This document shows, one piece after another, positions 63,113 through 64,000 of a DNA stretch of 64,000 nt. Both the position numbers and the translations under genes were made by a program. Where the stretch lies: positions 62,001 to 126,000 of the forward strand of contig JACWEG010000001.1 in NCBI GenBank assembly GCA_014653605.1, in the 5' to 3' direction. The notes below the pieces were generated by a model. The model searched no databases, was not told the origin of the DNA, and saw nothing but the letters and a program-made list of their open reading frames with translations. This stretch comes from Pelagibacterales bacterium SAG-MED37. Its GTDB lineage: Bacteria > Pseudomonadota > Alphaproteobacteria > Pelagibacterales > Pelagibacteraceae. Every line of letters begins with the position of its first letter. Position 1 is the stretch's first letter.

Positions 63113-64000
63113 ATGTCCAGAGAGACGATGGAATATGATGTTGTAATAATAGGTGGTGGACCATCAGGTCTATCAACAGCTATTAAACTTAAACAGCTTG
63201 ATTCAAATTTAAATGTTTGTTTACTAGAAAAAGCATCAGAAATAGGTGCGCATATTTTGAGTGGAAATGTTTTTGAGACTAGAGCATTAGATGAATTAAT
63301 TCCTACTTGGAAAGAATTAAACTCACCTATTAAAACTAAAGTTAGTAAGGAAAAATTCTTGTTTTTAGGAAAAACAAAATCATTAAGCTGGCCAACATGG
63401 CTTTTACCCTCGGTTCAACAAAATCATAAAAATTATATCATCAGTCTTGCAAACTTATGCAGATGGCTTGCTGAGCAAGCTGAAGCATTAGGTGTTGAGA
63501 TTTTTCCAGGGTTCCCAGCTAGTGAAATTTTATATAACGAGGATGGCTCTGTTAAAGGAGTAGCAACTCAAGACATGGGTATAGATAAAGAAGGAAATAA
63601 AAAAGATAGTTTTGAACCGGGCATTGAACTTTTAGGTAAAGTAACAGTCTTCGCCGAAGGTTGTAGAGGTCATTTGGGAAAACAGTTAATTAAAAATTTT
63701 GAACTAGATAAAGGCAAAGATCCTCAACAATATGGCATTGGTTTTAAAGAAATTTGGGAAATAGATGAGAAAAATCATGAAGAAGGAATGGTAATGCACA
63801 CCGCTGGATGGCCGCTTGATAAAAATACATATGGTGGAAGTTTTATCTATCATGCTGAAAATAAGCAGATTTTTTTAGGATATGTAATTGGTTTAGATTA
63901 TAAAAATCCACATTTATCTCCGTTTGATGAATTTCAGAGATTTAAAACTCATCCTGCAATTAAAAAGATTGTTGAAGGTGGAAAAAGAATTTCTTACGGA
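63113..64000 (+). CDS. Electron transfer flavoprotein:ubiquinone oxidoreductase, N-terminal part
   Basis: From ATG 63113 the frame is open to the window end (296 codons), so it is cut and absent from the track. The N-terminus has the FAD motif VVIIGGGPSGLSTAIKL followed by LEKASEIGAHILSGNVFE, and then AEGCRGHLGKQLIK and the GWPLDKNTYGGSFIYH segment, matching ETF-QO. This membrane-associated flavo-iron-sulfur protein passes electrons from ETF into the quinone pool. The 4Fe-4S region lies beyond the edge. Its position completes the DMGDH-ETF-ETF-QO chain. Confidence 0.93.
   Translation, partial: MSRETMEYDVVIIGGGPSGLSTAIKLKQLDSNLNVCLLEKASEIGAHILSGNVFETRALDELIPTWKELNSPIKTKVSKEKFLFLGKTKSLSWPTWLLPSVQQNHKNYIISLANLCRWLAEQAEALGVEIFPGFPASEILYNEDGSVKGVATQDMGIDKEGNKKDSFEPGIELLGKVTVFAEGCRGHLGKQLIKNFELDKGKDPQQYGIGFKEIWEIDEKNHEEGMVMHTAGWPLDKNTYGGSFIYHAENKQIFLGYVIGLDYKNPHLSPFDEFQRFKTHPAIKKIVEGGKRISYG

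Overview
The window looks like a chromosomal segment of a SAR11-clade alphaproteobacterium (Candidatus Pelagibacter or a close relative). The DNA is strongly AT-rich. Genes are packed with very short or overlapping junctions, no gene-free stretch reaches 300 bases, and there are no insertion sequences, phage genes, CRISPR arrays, tRNAs or rRNAs that I can see. The gene content is the methylated-compound and one-carbon catabolism known for this clade. Function calls come from motifs and remembered family features, not from database searches.

Layout. 1-12 kb: start of a cyclophilin, a secreted HExxH protein, agmatinase, aldehyde dehydrogenase, M20 deacylase, CsaA, LysE, aconitase, an envelope pair (TPR protein and BamB-like lipoprotein), a cupin, a ZapE-like ATPase and a YjbQ protein. 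12-23.5 kb (minus strand): DpaL-like lyase and a type III glutamine-synthetase-family enzyme (probable gamma-glutamylmethylamide synthetase), two small membrane proteins, an Amt transporter, the three-subunit N-methylglutamate synthase set (mgsABC), a second glutamine-synthetase-family gene and a lone SoxB-like flavoenzyme. 23.6-31.6 kb: a small MarR-like regulator, TMAO demethylase (tdm) and, divergently, a TMAO-type ABC transporter (tmoX, then tmoW and a fused tmoV), with a MORN-repeat gene and an orphan gene inserted between. 31.6-41.4 kb: GpsA-like dehydrogenase, iron-type alcohol dehydrogenase, a glutamine amidotransferase, formate-THF ligase (fhs) and a four-subunit N-methylglutamate dehydrogenase/sarcosine oxidase.

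41-50.5 kb is housekeeping and unknown: EamA exporter, lipoprotein, Asp/Glu racemase, cold-shock protein, GNAT, purK, purE, then an M19 dipeptidase followed by an uncharacterised 553-aa protein, a DUF3726-like protein and a 52-aa Cys-pair microprotein. 50.5-64 kb: a DmdA-like GcvT-fold demethylase with a short MetF-like partner (minus); divergently a Rieske oxygenase of the betaine/carnitine/choline monooxygenase type, a P-loop kinase and nucleotidyltransferase pair, an ECHDC3-type crotonase lacking both usual catalytic glutamates, an SBP56/methanethiol-oxidase protein, a 2Fe-2S ferredoxin and a CoA-binding protein; then a flavodoxin-fold oxidoreductase, a dimethylglycine-dehydrogenase-like enzyme, etfB, etfA and the start of ETF:quinone oxidoreductase.

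How the genes work together (inference from known pathways): TMAO is imported by TmoXWV and split by Tdm; methylamine is glutamylated, converted to N-methylglutamate by MgsABC and oxidised by the MgdABCD/SoxBDAG complex, giving methylene-THF that can be oxidised to formate with Fhs making ATP. In parallel, a betaine-like compound may be demethylated by the Rieske enzyme, then by the DMGDH-like enzyme feeding electrons through ETF and ETF-QO. Four separate GcvT/folate-binding domain proteins lie in one 40-kb stretch. Neither trimethylamine monooxygenase nor dimethylamine monooxygenase is present in the window.
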